Source of the DNA: 2-01-FULL-39-10-A sp964525395
GTDB taxonomy: Bacteria; Patescibacteriota; Microgenomatia; Levybacterales; UBA12049
Assembly: GCA_964525395.1 (NCBI GenBank)
Contig: CAZGGU010000005.1
Location: forward strand, 1 to 52,432
DNA: 52,432 nt
Direction: 5' to 3'
Positions 25,806 through 34,581 of this stretch are shown in pieces. Both the position numbers and the translations under genes were made by a program. Position 1 is the stretch's first letter. Every line of letters begins with the position of its first letter. The notes under the pieces are model-generated. The model ran no database searches and had not been told where the DNA came from. It saw only the letters and a list, made by a program, of their open reading frames with translations.

Positions 25806-26553
25806 GAGGAAAAATAAGCGTAAGCTTTTCACTTAGCCTTAAAAACCAATCTAAACGTTTTTATGTAAGAAAACAGTTAAGGTTTATAAAACTAACCAAT
25901 TTAACTATTTACTAATGTCAAAACTCTCATTTTACTGACCACGTTGCTCCCTGCTTTAACATCAGATATTAGCTCCTAGCATATTGTGGCTATTGCGGAT
26001 TTAACTGCAATACCAATATATAATTTCTTAAAGATTCAACTATTTTGTCTAACATATTTTTTACTTTTTAGGTTTTCACCTCCTTCCTCACTAAGATTCC
26101 GCTGAGCTTACTAGTCCACCATGACACCCCCCTGACTCCCTTGATTCCCCACTGACCCAATGATTCATTGATTCCTGCTGATCTTACTTGCTTATGGCCC
26201 ACTCTGATCCTTAAATCAACCATGATTCCCCACTGACCCATTGCCGACCACCAATATCTCAATTACAAAACTCATGAACTATTCTTTTGTCTGACTGCTG
26301 CCCCGGCGGGGCTTAAGATTGCTAAATTTCCAAATCACCTGGACTCGTGACTCTCTGATTCCACATCCCTCCTGATTCCCATCGGTGCTCTTCCGAACCG
26401 AGCAATCTAGCTTCCGCCAGCAGCTAACAGCTGTTTATTTTTAATAGTATGTTTTGTTCATAGTTTCGTAATTTTCTAATTAAGACCATTCGGCCAGTGG
26501 TCCAGTTATTAAGCGCAAGAGAAATAACCAGACCACCGCCAAATCAAGTAATA
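25806..26553. other. Gene-free spacer with short repeats
   Basis: About 750 bp without a supportable gene. GATTCCCCACTGACCCA occurs twice, at 26143-26159 and 26224-26240, within CT-rich sequence. An AAGGAGGTGAAAA element lies on the minus strand at 26075-26087, 21 nt before an ATG that opens only 21 codons. A hairpin (TGGTCCAGTTATT/AATAACCAGACCA, 26499-26537) after giant B may stop its transcript. It could be a decayed element or a regulatory spacer. Confidence 0.4.
26499..26537 (-). terminator. Possible terminator after giant fibre B
   Basis: Arms TGGTCCAGTTATT and AATAACCAGACCA pair with two mismatches around an 11-nt loop, just past the giant B stop. No long T-run follows on the minus strand. 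Confidence 0.35.
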
Positions 26554-26559
26554 TTAGTT
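26546..26559 (+). repeat. 14-bp inverted repeat, copy at the 3' end of giant B
   Basis: AAGTAATATTAGTT spans the last codon and stop of giant B. Its exact reverse complement, AACTAATATTACTT, lies at 32659-32672, directly before the start codon of the same gene. The pair brackets the whole 6.1-kb coding region. Confidence 0.6.
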
Positions 26560-29500
26560 CGGTCCTCTACTCTGTATTGATTTAGCATCCTTAACTCTTA
26601 GAGCTGTCCAGTTAAAGTAAATGTCATCTTTAGCTTTCTTATTAAGCACAATATTAAAGCCTTTTGAAGATTTACCGACGATTACGAATGAATATTTCTG
26701 ATCAAAATATTTATCAATCAATGCCTGTTGATCCAATACATTTCCCTGCTCATCCCTCTTTTCTTCAAATGAAACTGAAGCATTAATAACTGGAGTTTGT
26801 TCAAATTCTTTATCGAATTTAATTTCAACATTATTTGCATCTGTTTTAATAACTGCAGATCCACCTGCATCATTATTAAAGACAACTGCTTTTTCGAATT
26901 CAGTATCATCTTTAAATGTAGTTTTACCAAAGAAGGTTGAGATACCGTTAGCAATAAAATTATTCGTGGTGATAGTGTCTACCACAGTCAAGATTCCTTC
27001 GAAAAGACCATTCTTCTTAACTCTGATACTGTCTTCAAAGAGCATGAGTCCGGCAGTATTTAGACTGCTCAAAGATGATGAGTTTTGAGTCACTGTAGCG
27101 CTCGCAGAAGAAGCGGAAAGCTTTTCATTAATACTTTCAAGTAATTTATTCTTAGTCAATTCTGCGGCTTTTGTAGCGTCCTCTGTTTGAGCATTCAACA
27201 CTGCCACCTGTTTCTTCAAGTCAGTAATCTCCTTTGACTCTTTATCAGACTCAACTGCACCCGACTTCAATGCTTTTTGGAAAAAGTCGGCTGGAAGCTC
27301 TAGCTCATCAACTTTAATCTTTCGAGCAATAATAGTATCAGCTGTAATCTTAGGAGTTATCACTTCAAGACCTGCAATTACTCTATCTGTAACTACAGAA
27401 GATTTACCATCTACACCTTCGGACATTAGCTGAGATAATGCGTCAGAAGCAAATGATTCTGAAGTAATATCTAAGCTAGCAAAAGTATCAGCGACATTAC
27501 CGTTGTAAGAAGTTGATTTGATATATGCTGTGATTTTTCCTACGCCTTCTTCATCATAATCAGCCATAGCCACACCTATCACAACTCCTGCTTTTTTAGC
27601 TTTCATGGCCACCCCGGGAGTAGAAGATGATGTTAGCGCATCACCAGATTTAATTTTTCCATTTTCTGTTGAAACCTTTACAGGAACTCTTCCCGCGAGT
27701 GCTATAGGAATTGCGCGACCACCATTTATTTCTCCAACATTTTGAGAAAGCCTAAGAGCAGGACTCTCTGAATAAATACCGATAGTAGAATAATCATAAG
27801 CGCCTTCAGATTTCTTAACGAATCCTCTTTCATTAGTATCAACTGAAACCAGATCCCCTGGCTCAAGCGTTTCATCACGAGTAGGATAATCCTCAGCTAC
27901 GTCATAAGAACCGTTATTTGTAACCAGATTGTGGCTAAATACAAATGCTCCAGTATTTCCTTGTCTATTATTTAAATTAGCGGAAAGAGAAGCTACGAAA
28001 AAGATCTGTCCTAGGTTCTCGTTAAGATTTTGCTCGCCTCCAGCTATCCCAGAATAAGCATTAAACTTGATCGCATAAGATTGATCTATTGATGAGGAGT
28101 ACTGGTACCCTTGAGTAGATGTTCCTTCCAGAATACCTGCAAACAATGAATTATGATTGTACTGAATCAGTGTCGAAATAGAGTCAATGCCAGTAGTTCC
28201 TCCACCCTGAATTTGACCTGCAGTATTCTGAGAGATCAAGGTCCAATCTCCCATAGCGCCATTAAATCTATAAATCTGTGCTGAATTTGATTCAGCAGTA
28301 CCTACATAAAGCCTGCCATTGTATATAGCCATCGAACCAAAACCATCAATGTTCGATGTGCCCGGATTAGCCATTTGACCCGTGGCAACATTTAATCTTA
28401 TGAACGTGTTAGTAGTCGTAGTAAGCTCATTAGGTGACCACATAATAACGTCTCCAGTTGAGCCAAAGTTAGATAGAGCGAGAACAATTCTTCCTGCATA
28501 GACAATAAGTTGTCCTTCGTCTGAATTGGTAACGGTTCCAGCAGATCCATTTTCAGTATTATAGATAGAATAACTGGCTGTTGTTGTTCCTCCGTTTAAT
28601 TGCGGCCACTGACCATTTGCACCAGGCACACCAGTCCAGCGCAAGAAATCTGCATCATTTGCCTTTTTAGTCATTAAATACAAACTTCCTTGATACGATA
28701 CCATCGAGGTTATTGCATCAACGTTTACTACGTTTGAAGTAACATATGTACCAGCAGTGGTACTGATGATTATCCAAGATGTACCCGACTCATATCTATA
28801 AACTTCAGCTTTTGCACCCTCAGCAGTACCTATATAAAGCTTGCTTTGGAAGATCGTCATACTTGATATACCATCAATTGATGCAGTTCCTCCAGAACGT
28901 ATTGTTCCAGCAGTGGCTTGCGAAACCTTGGTCCAGTTCGTAGATCCATCATATCTATAAACTTCAGCTGCATTAGGTTCTGTAGTTCCTATATACATAC
29001 TCCCATTCCAAACTGTCATTGAAGAGATCATATCGATATTTGCCGTACCGCCTGAAGCAACTGTTCCAGCTGTGGACTGTGTTACCTTAGTCCATGTAGA
29101 ACCTCCATCTAGCCTATACACCTCAGCCCCGTTTGATTTACTAGTGCCAACATATAAACTTCCGTTATATACAACTGAAGCCGATATTGAGGCAATTCCA
29201 GTAGTAGAATTTCCACCTATAGTTCCAGCCGTTCCAGTGATCTGATTCCATTTCTGCATATCGGTAACTGCAGTAGTTGGTCTATTATTCATAATTAAAT
29301 CTCCTGAAAAAGTAGCTATTGGTGTACCAGCGTTCATTCCACCGAATACGAATTTAGCTGAAGATGTTGAAGAGCCTCCAATTGCAAAATCGGTAGTTGT
29401 GTTTCCAATCCATGTAAGACCATTCTGCTGATTAAAGTAATTTGTTCCAGAAGCGCCACCGCAACCTGTACATGAACTAACAGTTATATTTCCACTTCCA

Positions 29501-32500
29501 TCTACTTGGAATTGGGATGCGTTTCCTACAGTAAACAATGCGTTTATAGTAGAATCTCCTCCCACATTTACATTACCTGCGTTATCAATTCTCATTCTCT
29601 CGGTAGCAGATGAAGCACCATCGGCAGTTGTACTAAAAATAAGTCTTCCTGGCATATCATTGGTTCCAGGTGTACCGTCAACTTGGGCCAAAACACTAGC
29701 TGCCGTGATGAAATTTGCCGTGCCATCAGAACCTAAGAAATTCAAATTTCCGATTGTATCTCCGCTATTTAAGATTGTATTTGTTCCTACTGTACTATTT
29801 CTGCTTTTTGCCAAATAAATGTTATTACCTGTTGCATCAGCGCTATATCTGATCGCGCTTAAGGCATCTGCAGTGCCTCGCTGATTAATTCTTCCTGTAC
29901 TATTAACTGTGAAATATGAAGTTCCAGATTTAGATGCAGTAAATAAATCTTGATCCTCTATCTGATCAAAAATAGCTAAAGCTTTACCCGTGAAAGGCAT
30001 GGAGGCTGGCCTGGTCACAGATAAGGCAGATGCAGGGCTTGTGGTTCCAATGCCTAATAAACCTATTTGAGTAAGCCTCATTCTCTCTATATCATCAGTC
30101 GCAAAGATGATTGGGTCACTTGAACCTGCTGTATAAAGCACTAAGCCATCAGTACCGCTGTCTGTGTAAACATATGCTCTATTCTGGAGGAGAATATTAT
30201 TACTTGAATAACCTGTTCCACCCACCCCAAAGCTTGCAAGACCTGTACCATTCCATGCATTAAAGTCTGCATACGCATCTGCTCCACCATTCGTATTAGA
30301 TATCCAGGCTTCAGCGCCCCCGTTGAAATTCCTTTCTATTTCCAGAAGTTCCACTGGATTACTTACTCCAATACCCAACCTGCCGGCTGCTCCATTTTGA
30401 GGCATAATTATCATATTTCCAGCAACTGAAGCAATGGCAGGACCACTGCCAGCCATACCTGTCACAGCAAATTTCGCCGAAGATGTAGCAGGTGCTGAGG
30501 AACCAAAACCTAAGAGTAAATCTAGTGTTCCATTTATAGGAGTTAGCAAACCATTTGAAGCATTAAGATTCCACCAGTTTGTTCCAGATCCACCAGATCC
30601 ACATGATCCCCAAGATGCGGTTGCTCCTCCCGTAATACATTGACCGGATCCCGTTACTCCCCCAAGAGTAATAGCACCAGATGACATCGTAAGTCCAGTA
30701 ATTCCAGACAAGGCACCACCAGTCGTAACATCAAAAGCTGAAGAATCTAGACTAAAATTACCTGCTCCAGAAAAAGCAAAGGCACCTGTAGTCTGAGCAA
30801 AGCCTGCAATTCCAGACAAAGAACCAGCATTAATAACCAAACTATTAATAGTATTAGATGAAGTTGCTGCAGAAATAGCTCCATTTGTATCTATTGTGAA
30901 TTTCGTGGTCCCAGCAGCTGAAGCCACGATGAGATTACCACTATTTAAATTATTAACAATTAATGCAGCATTATTTCCAATACCATTATTAACATATAGT
31001 GGAGCAATTGGCGTAGCAGCAAGAGCTGAACCAATCTGCACACCTGAATTAAAATCAGAAGTCAAAAGCATTTGACCTGATCCATTCGGTGTTAAGGTTA
31101 AGTTAGCATTAGAGCTTGTGGTAAGAAGTGGCGAAATTAAAGAAGTAGTGCCTATTAATGAAGTTCCCTGAAAAGATCCGTTTGTTACCAAATTTCCTCC
31201 TGATGCTTTGATTAGCGTAATACCGCCAAAAAAAGTTAACCCTTGATTATCGTCAAGAAATGTAACTCCTCCCCCGGAAACTGTTAATTTATCTGTTGGA
31301 GTAGTTGTTCCCACTCCGATATAACCTGATCCATTTCTTGGGGAAAGAATGATATTGCCGGTAGTATCGCCACCAATTGTTAAGGTGTTATTTCTTAATG
31401 ACTGTATTAAACCAGTAGAGCTTAGAACGATACCATTTCCATTTCCACCAGAAGCTGTAGTAGCCGAAAGAGAAGCAATTGGAGAAAGAGCTGCGGTATT
31501 ATTTAATATTGCAAACTTAGCTGAAGTAGTGGCTTGTCCCCCGAGCAAGAAATCCATGGTTGAATTTATAGGAGTCAGCGCTTTACCATCAGATGAAGTC
31601 GTCCACCAATTTGTTCCCCCTGATCCACAAGATCCCCACGTAGCGGCTCCAGAACCCCCTGATTGCAAACAATTCCCAGCAAAACCATTGCTACCGTTCA
31701 AATTAAAGGGCCCTTTGATATAAAGAGTATTCCAGCTTGAAGTAGATGAACCTAAAGTGTAAGTATTATCTGTCGCTGGAATAAAATCACCTACTACCGT
31801 AATGTCTCCAGAAGTAGCTTCCCCTAAATCCAATACGGCTCCGTTTGCTCCTGTTATATCTCCACCTGAAACAGTAAAATCACCACTTGTCGAAAGATTT
31901 CCTGTCACAGCAATAATACCGTCGTTATCATTGTCAATCTTTTCTCCATTCGTGAATGTGATATCCCCACCTGTTCCTGAAAATGTCAAACCAGTTGTTC
32001 CGGCGAGAGTTAAATTTCCTGATGTTCCTGTTAAAGAAAATGCTCCGGCGATTGATTGACCAGAAATATTAGAAACTATAACTGTTCCTCCTCCAGTGGA
32101 AGGAAAAGCAAATGAAGTTGAATCAGTTCCAGATAGAGTGAGCGTGTTTGATACTGTAAAGGTTTTGCTGGCTGCAATATTTAAAGTGTTTCCGCCATTA
32201 TTCGTAACAGTAAGCCCATTTACCTTTTGTGCATTGAATGCATATGGGACTGAAGCAAACCTAACTCTAGTTCCCATCGCTTCTCCGTTAAAGGTAATAT
32301 CCAGATAGAGACTATCGGAATTGAAATCCACAGACGACAATGAAGTTAAAGAACCAAGTGCTACCCGGAATATTCCGTCAGTCACGGCAACCTGATTGCC
32401 TCCTGTCCAGTTTTCAGTCCAAAGAAGTGTTCCCGAAGAAGCTGCATCGTATAGACGAAAAGTGAAATCATAATTACCATCAGTCACATTCGTGCCTGCC

Positions 32501-32658
32501 GTTTTATTTACTACTTTTCCCTGGAAATTAATCGTAGGGTTTATTCCAGAAGCTGCCTGGGCTTGCTGAAGATAAGTAATTCCCGAAACAGAAAAAACTA
32601 CAAAAGCTATTGCCAATACTCTTCGAAACTTTGTAAAATGAATTTGTGATTGTTTCAT
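26554..32658 (-). CDS. Giant fibre-like surface protein B with beta-propeller-like insert
   Basis: The 2034-aa protein has a signal peptide (FRRVLAIAFVVFSVSGITYL, cleavage near AQA). An N-terminal beta domain (NFQGKVVNKT, FTFRLYDAAS, RVRFASVPYAFNAQ, ~35-155) is common on bacterial fibre proteins. Long Thr/Ser/Gly stalk repeats follow, including the 'NWWTTSSDGKALTPINSTMD' module shared with giant C. Residues ~1170-1500 hold five or six repeats with YVGTSKSNGAEVYR / YIGTTEPNAAEVYR strands, likely a beta-propeller. The conserved AGRVPVKVS/GDALTSSSTPGVAMKA block, a coiled coil (EITDLKKQVAVLNAQTED) and a lectin-like end with YFNWTALRV complete it. It has no cytoplasmic HTH part, unlike giant C. 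It is probably an adhesin. It is divergent from an HTH-PIN operon. Confidence 0.85.
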   Translation of the reverse strand: MKQSQIHFTKFRRVLAIAFVVFSVSGITYLQQAQAASGINPTINFQGKVVNKTAGTNVTDGNYDFTFRLYDAASSGTLLWTENWTGGNQVAVTDGIFRVALGSLTSLSSVDFNSDSLYLDITFNGEAMGTRVRFASVPYAFNAQKVNGLTVTNNGGNTLNIAASKTFTVSNTLTLSGTDSTSFAFPSTGGGTVIVSNISGQSIAGAFSLTGTSGNLTLAGTTGLTFSGTGGDITFTNGEKIDNDNDGIIAVTGNLSTSGDFTVSGGDITGANGAVLDLGEATSGDITVVGDFIPATDNTYTLGSSTSSWNTLYIKGPFNLNGSNGFAGNCLQSGGSGAATWGSCGSGGTNWWTTSSDGKALTPINSTMDFLLGGQATTSAKFAILNNTAALSPIASLSATTASGGNGNGIVLSSTGLIQSLRNNTLTIGGDTTGNIILSPRNGSGYIGVGTTTPTDKLTVSGGGVTFLDDNQGLTFFGGITLIKASGGNLVTNGSFQGTSLIGTTSLISPLLTTSSNANLTLTPNGSGQMLLTSDFNSGVQIGSALAATPIAPLYVNNGIGNNAALIVNNLNSGNLIVASAAGTTKFTIDTNGAISAATSSNTINSLVINAGSLSGIAGFAQTTGAFAFSGAGNFSLDSSAFDVTTGGALSGITGLTMSSGAITLGGVTGSGQCITGGATASWGSCGSGGSGTNWWNLNASNGLLTPINGTLDLLLGFGSSAPATSSAKFAVTGMAGSGPAIASVAGNMIIMPQNGAAGRLGIGVSNPVELLEIERNFNGGAEAWISNTNGGADAYADFNAWNGTGLASFGVGGTGYSSNNILLQNRAYVYTDSGTDGLVLYTAGSSDPIIFATDDIERMRLTQIGLLGIGTTSPASALSVTRPASMPFTGKALAIFDQIEDQDLFTASKSGTSYFTVNSTGRINQRGTADALSAIRYSADATGNNIYLAKSRNSTVGTNTILNSGDTIGNLNFLGSDGTANFITAASVLAQVDGTPGTNDMPGRLIFSTTADGASSATERMRIDNAGNVNVGGDSTINALFTVGNASQFQVDGSGNITVSSCTGCGGASGTNYFNQQNGLTWIGNTTTDFAIGGSSTSSAKFVFGGMNAGTPIATFSGDLIMNNRPTTAVTDMQKWNQITGTAGTIGGNSTTGIASISASVVYNGSLYVGTSKSNGAEVYRLDGGSTWTKVTQSTAGTVASGGTANIDMISSMTVWNGSMYIGTTEPNAAEVYRYDGSTNWTKVSQATAGTIRSGGTASIDGISSMTIFQSKLYIGTAEGAKAEVYRYESGTSWIIISTTAGTYVTSNVVNVDAITSMVSYQGSLYLMTKKANDADFLRWTGVPGANGQWPQLNGGTTTASYSIYNTENGSAGTVTNSDEGQLIVYAGRIVLALSNFGSTGDVIMWSPNELTTTTNTFIRLNVATGQMANPGTSNIDGFGSMAIYNGRLYVGTAESNSAQIYRFNGAMGDWTLISQNTAGQIQGGGTTGIDSISTLIQYNHNSLFAGILEGTSTQGYQYSSSIDQSYAIKFNAYSGIAGGEQNLNENLGQIFFVASLSANLNNRQGNTGAFVFSHNLVTNNGSYDVAEDYPTRDETLEPGDLVSVDTNERGFVKKSEGAYDYSTIGIYSESPALRLSQNVGEINGGRAIPIALAGRVPVKVSTENGKIKSGDALTSSSTPGVAMKAKKAGVVIGVAMADYDEEGVGKITAYIKSTSYNGNVADTFASLDITSESFASDALSQLMSEGVDGKSSVVTDRVIAGLEVITPKITADTIIARKIKVDELELPADFFQKALKSGAVESDKESKEITDLKKQVAVLNAQTEDATKAAELTKNKLLESINEKLSASSASATVTQNSSSLSSLNTAGLMLFEDSIRVKKNGLFEGILTVVDTITTNNFIANGISTFFGKTTFKDDTEFEKAVVFNNDAGGSAVIKTDANNVEIKFDKEFEQTPVINASVSFEEKRDEQGNVLDQQALIDKYFDQKYSFVIVGKSSKGFNIVLNKKAKDDIYFNWTALRVKDAKSIQSRGPN

Positions 32659-32686
32659 AACTAATATTACTTCGTAATATTAGTTA
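32658..32686. repeat. Perfect 13-bp palindrome at the start codon of giant B
   Basis: TAACTAATATTAC-TTC-GTAATATTAGTTA, 13 pairs around 3 bases, directly abuts the giant B ATG. It contains a -10-like TAATAT (minus strand, 32669-32664) placed 5 nt before the ATG. It therefore looks like an operator over the promoter, or a hairpin blocking the start if transcription begins upstream. Confidence 0.65.
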
Positions 32687-32726
32687 AGCTAAGTTTAGTA
32701 CTAGGCGTCAAATATTTTCACAACAT

Positions 32727-32763
32727 GTATACTATTGCATAACTTTGCATAAAATTGTATACA
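32727..32763 (+). promoter_or_regulatory. Promoter and putative operator of the HTH-PIN operon
   Basis: TTGCAT (32735-32740), a 17-bp spacer and TATACA (32758-32763) give a ~19-nt leader to ATG 32790. Two GTATAC palindromes, 32727-32732 and 32757-32762, flank the promoter with centres 30 bp apart (about three helix turns), and one overlaps the -10. This fits autoregulation by the HTH protein. Confidence 0.55.
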
Positions 32764-32789
32764 TTAATAAGGGCAAATTTTTCATAAAC

Positions 32790-33074
32790 ATGGACAACCT
32801 ATTTAGTGTAAAACAAGCAGCCTACATACTCAAAGTACATCCTTTGACCGTGCGTCGATACATAAAAGATGAACGTCTCAAGGCTGTGAAAATCGGTGGA
32901 AGCGTCAGAATAAAAGAATCTGCTTTGGCTGAGTTTAACAAGGATCTGATACCAAACAGATCTGTATTTAAGAATATAAACAAAAAGGCAGCCTTTAACA
33001 CCTTTACAGATATCGATCCCCTTTTTCAACTTCAAGGAAAAGGTGCAAGCTTAGATATTCCAAAATTACTCTAG
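32790..33074 (+). CDS. Excisionase/MerR-type HTH DNA-binding protein
   Basis: The 94-aa protein has an N-terminal HTH_17-type winged helix (FSVKQAAYILKVHPLTVRRY, then IKDERLKAVKIGGSVRIKES). A short C-terminal tail is probably the partner-binding region. It resembles antitoxin-type regulators and the two HTH domains at the start of giant C. ATG 32790 is preferred; the frame opens at TTG 32745, which lies inside the promoter. The PIN gene follows 13 bp later, as in toxin-antitoxin pairs. It likely binds the repeats at 32727-32762 and perhaps the palindrome before giant B (inferred). Confidence 0.8.
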   Translation: MDNLFSVKQAAYILKVHPLTVRRYIKDERLKAVKIGGSVRIKESALAEFNKDLIPNRSVFKNINKKAAFNTFTDIDPLFQLQGKGASLDIPKLL

Positions 33075-33087
33075 CTGAAAAATAAAT

Positions 33088-33513
33088 ATGGCAACACAAA
33101 GTAAAAAAGTTTTTATTGAAAGTGACATGCTTTATGCATTCATTAACCGTGCCCACACTAAGCACGCACAAGCTGCCGCATATTTTCGTTTCTTTGCTCA
33201 AGAACAATACCAAATCTTCGCAAGCTACAATGTGCTTGAAGAAACTTATAAGGAAATATATGAAAGGATTAGCCCATCTTTAGCTAAAGATTTCCTAAGA
33301 GGCATTTCGCTTAGCTCAATTAACATTCTCTACCCTACAGAATCTGATCTTAAAGCAGCTTTGAAAACGCTAATCAATTATCGAAACACAGAGCTGACAT
33401 TTAACGATTCTCAAACTGCAGTTATGGCAGACAGAAATCACATTAATCAAATTTGCACCTTCAAGTATTTGCATCCGCTTTTTGGACTTTCAGCATTTGT
33501 ATTACCTATATGA
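33088..33513 (+). CDS. PIN-domain protein (VapC-like RNase toxin family)
   Basis: The 141-aa protein matches PIN in size and pattern. It starts with a strand carrying the first acidic residue (KVFIESDMLYAFINR). The middle has a conserved Glu in YNVLEETYKEI, then the acidic TFNDSQTAVMADRN helix and an ICTFKYLHPLFG segment like the usual 'T-D-F' end. The first Asp sits in ESD rather than the usual DTN. PIN toxins cleave tRNA or mRNA and are held by an antitoxin, here probably the upstream HTH protein. Its stop TGA overlaps the ATG of the next surface protein gene (ATGA, 33510-33513), so translation of the two is likely coupled. Confidence 0.75.
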   Translation: MATQSKKVFIESDMLYAFINRAHTKHAQAAAYFRFFAQEQYQIFASYNVLEETYKEIYERISPSLAKDFLRGISLSSINILYPTESDLKAALKTLINYRNTELTFNDSQTAVMADRNHINQICTFKYLHPLFGLSAFVLPI

Positions 33514-34580
33514 TTAAATATATCAAAATACTTAGTATATTATCAATAATAGTCATTTTTATTGGTCATCAGATCGTTTTTGCTGGACCCAAAAGCACTA
33601 ACTATGAATTAGTAGAATATGGCTTTGGCGCTGGAGGAACGAATACTACGGGCACGCAGTCAACCAACTATGCTCTATTTGGAACAGCGGGTGAAGTAGA
33701 TAATGGAAAGCTAGATTCGACCAACTACAGCAGCCTTAATGGCTTGATCTGGACCATGCAGGCTTCGGTTTCAGCAGCGCCTACTTTTTCAAACCCAAGC
33801 TCTAACTATGATAGACTTAAATTTACCCTAAACAGCGCAATAGGCCCTGCTGACACCACATACGCAATTGCGATCTCCACAGACAACTTCGTGTCTAACA
33901 CCAACTATATTCAAAGCGACAATACGATAGGACCTACTCTCGGCTCTGAAGACTGGCAAACTTATCCTCAATGGGGTGGCACATCTGGTGCTTATGTAAC
34001 TGGACTCTCTGCCAATACAACATATTACATTAAGGTTAAAGCTGAGCAAGGAAATTTCACAGAGAGCAGGTGGAGTTCTGCTTCAAGCGCGACTACGTCT
34101 AGCCCTTCCCTCACCTTCGGCCTCAGCGCATATACGCTCACTTTTGATAACCTGGGTTCAGGAAATAGCTATACTGACAGCACTAAATCAACAACGCTAA
34201 CGACTTCCACCAATGCCTATAATGGCTATATTATCTACGGAAATGTCACACAACCCTTGACCAAAGGCGCAACGACGATTGCAAATTATGCGAGCCCAAA
34301 TTCTGCGCCTACAATATGGTCAGGAACTGGATTTGGCTATACGACTAATGACTCTAACTTAACTGGCGGCACGCCTGATAGATTTACAAATGGTGGTCCT
34401 AAATATGCCGGATTCACCACCTCTTCTCCCGGAGATCCTGTGGCTGATGCGGCTGGCCCAGTTCTCTCAGCTATTGTAAATCAACAATATGATATCTCTT
34501 ACAGAATAACAGTAGATGCGGCTCAAGCAGCAGGCACATATACTTCAACTGTTCTTTATATCGTAGTGCCTGAATATTAA
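33510..34580 (+). CDS. Secreted beta-rich surface protein, WxL-locus-like
   Basis: The 356-aa protein has a signal peptide (IKILSILSIIVIFIGHQIVF, cleavage near FAG). Repeated STNY motifs (KSTNYELVEYGFGAG, QSTNYALFGTAGE, DSTNYSSLNG) come first, then an FN3-like domain (~90-195). The C-terminal domain has FGYTTNDSNLTGG, RFTNGGPKYAGF and a final GTYTSTVLYIVVPEY. That domain is clearly homologous to the end of the protein at 35586-36710. True W-x-L motifs are absent; the comparison rests on architecture and on the DUF916-like partner 1 nt downstream. ATG 33510 is chosen because it begins the signal peptide and forms the ATGA overlap with the PIN gene. Confidence 0.8.
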   Translation: MIKYIKILSILSIIVIFIGHQIVFAGPKSTNYELVEYGFGAGGTNTTGTQSTNYALFGTAGEVDNGKLDSTNYSSLNGLIWTMQASVSAAPTFSNPSSNYDRLKFTLNSAIGPADTTYAIAISTDNFVSNTNYIQSDNTIGPTLGSEDWQTYPQWGGTSGAYVTGLSANTTYYIKVKAEQGNFTESRWSSASSATTSSPSLTFGLSAYTLTFDNLGSGNSYTDSTKSTTLTTSTNAYNGYIIYGNVTQPLTKGATTIANYASPNSAPTIWSGTGFGYTTNDSNLTGGTPDRFTNGGPKYAGFTTSSPGDPVADAAGPVLSAIVNQQYDISYRITVDAAQAAGTYTSTVLYIVVPEY

Positions 34581-34581
34581 T

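Noticed and set aside
26068..26262. 64-codon minus-strand frame with internal repetition
   Set aside because: It arises from the DNA repeat GATTCCCCACTGACCCA; no domain, no start signals at normal spacing.
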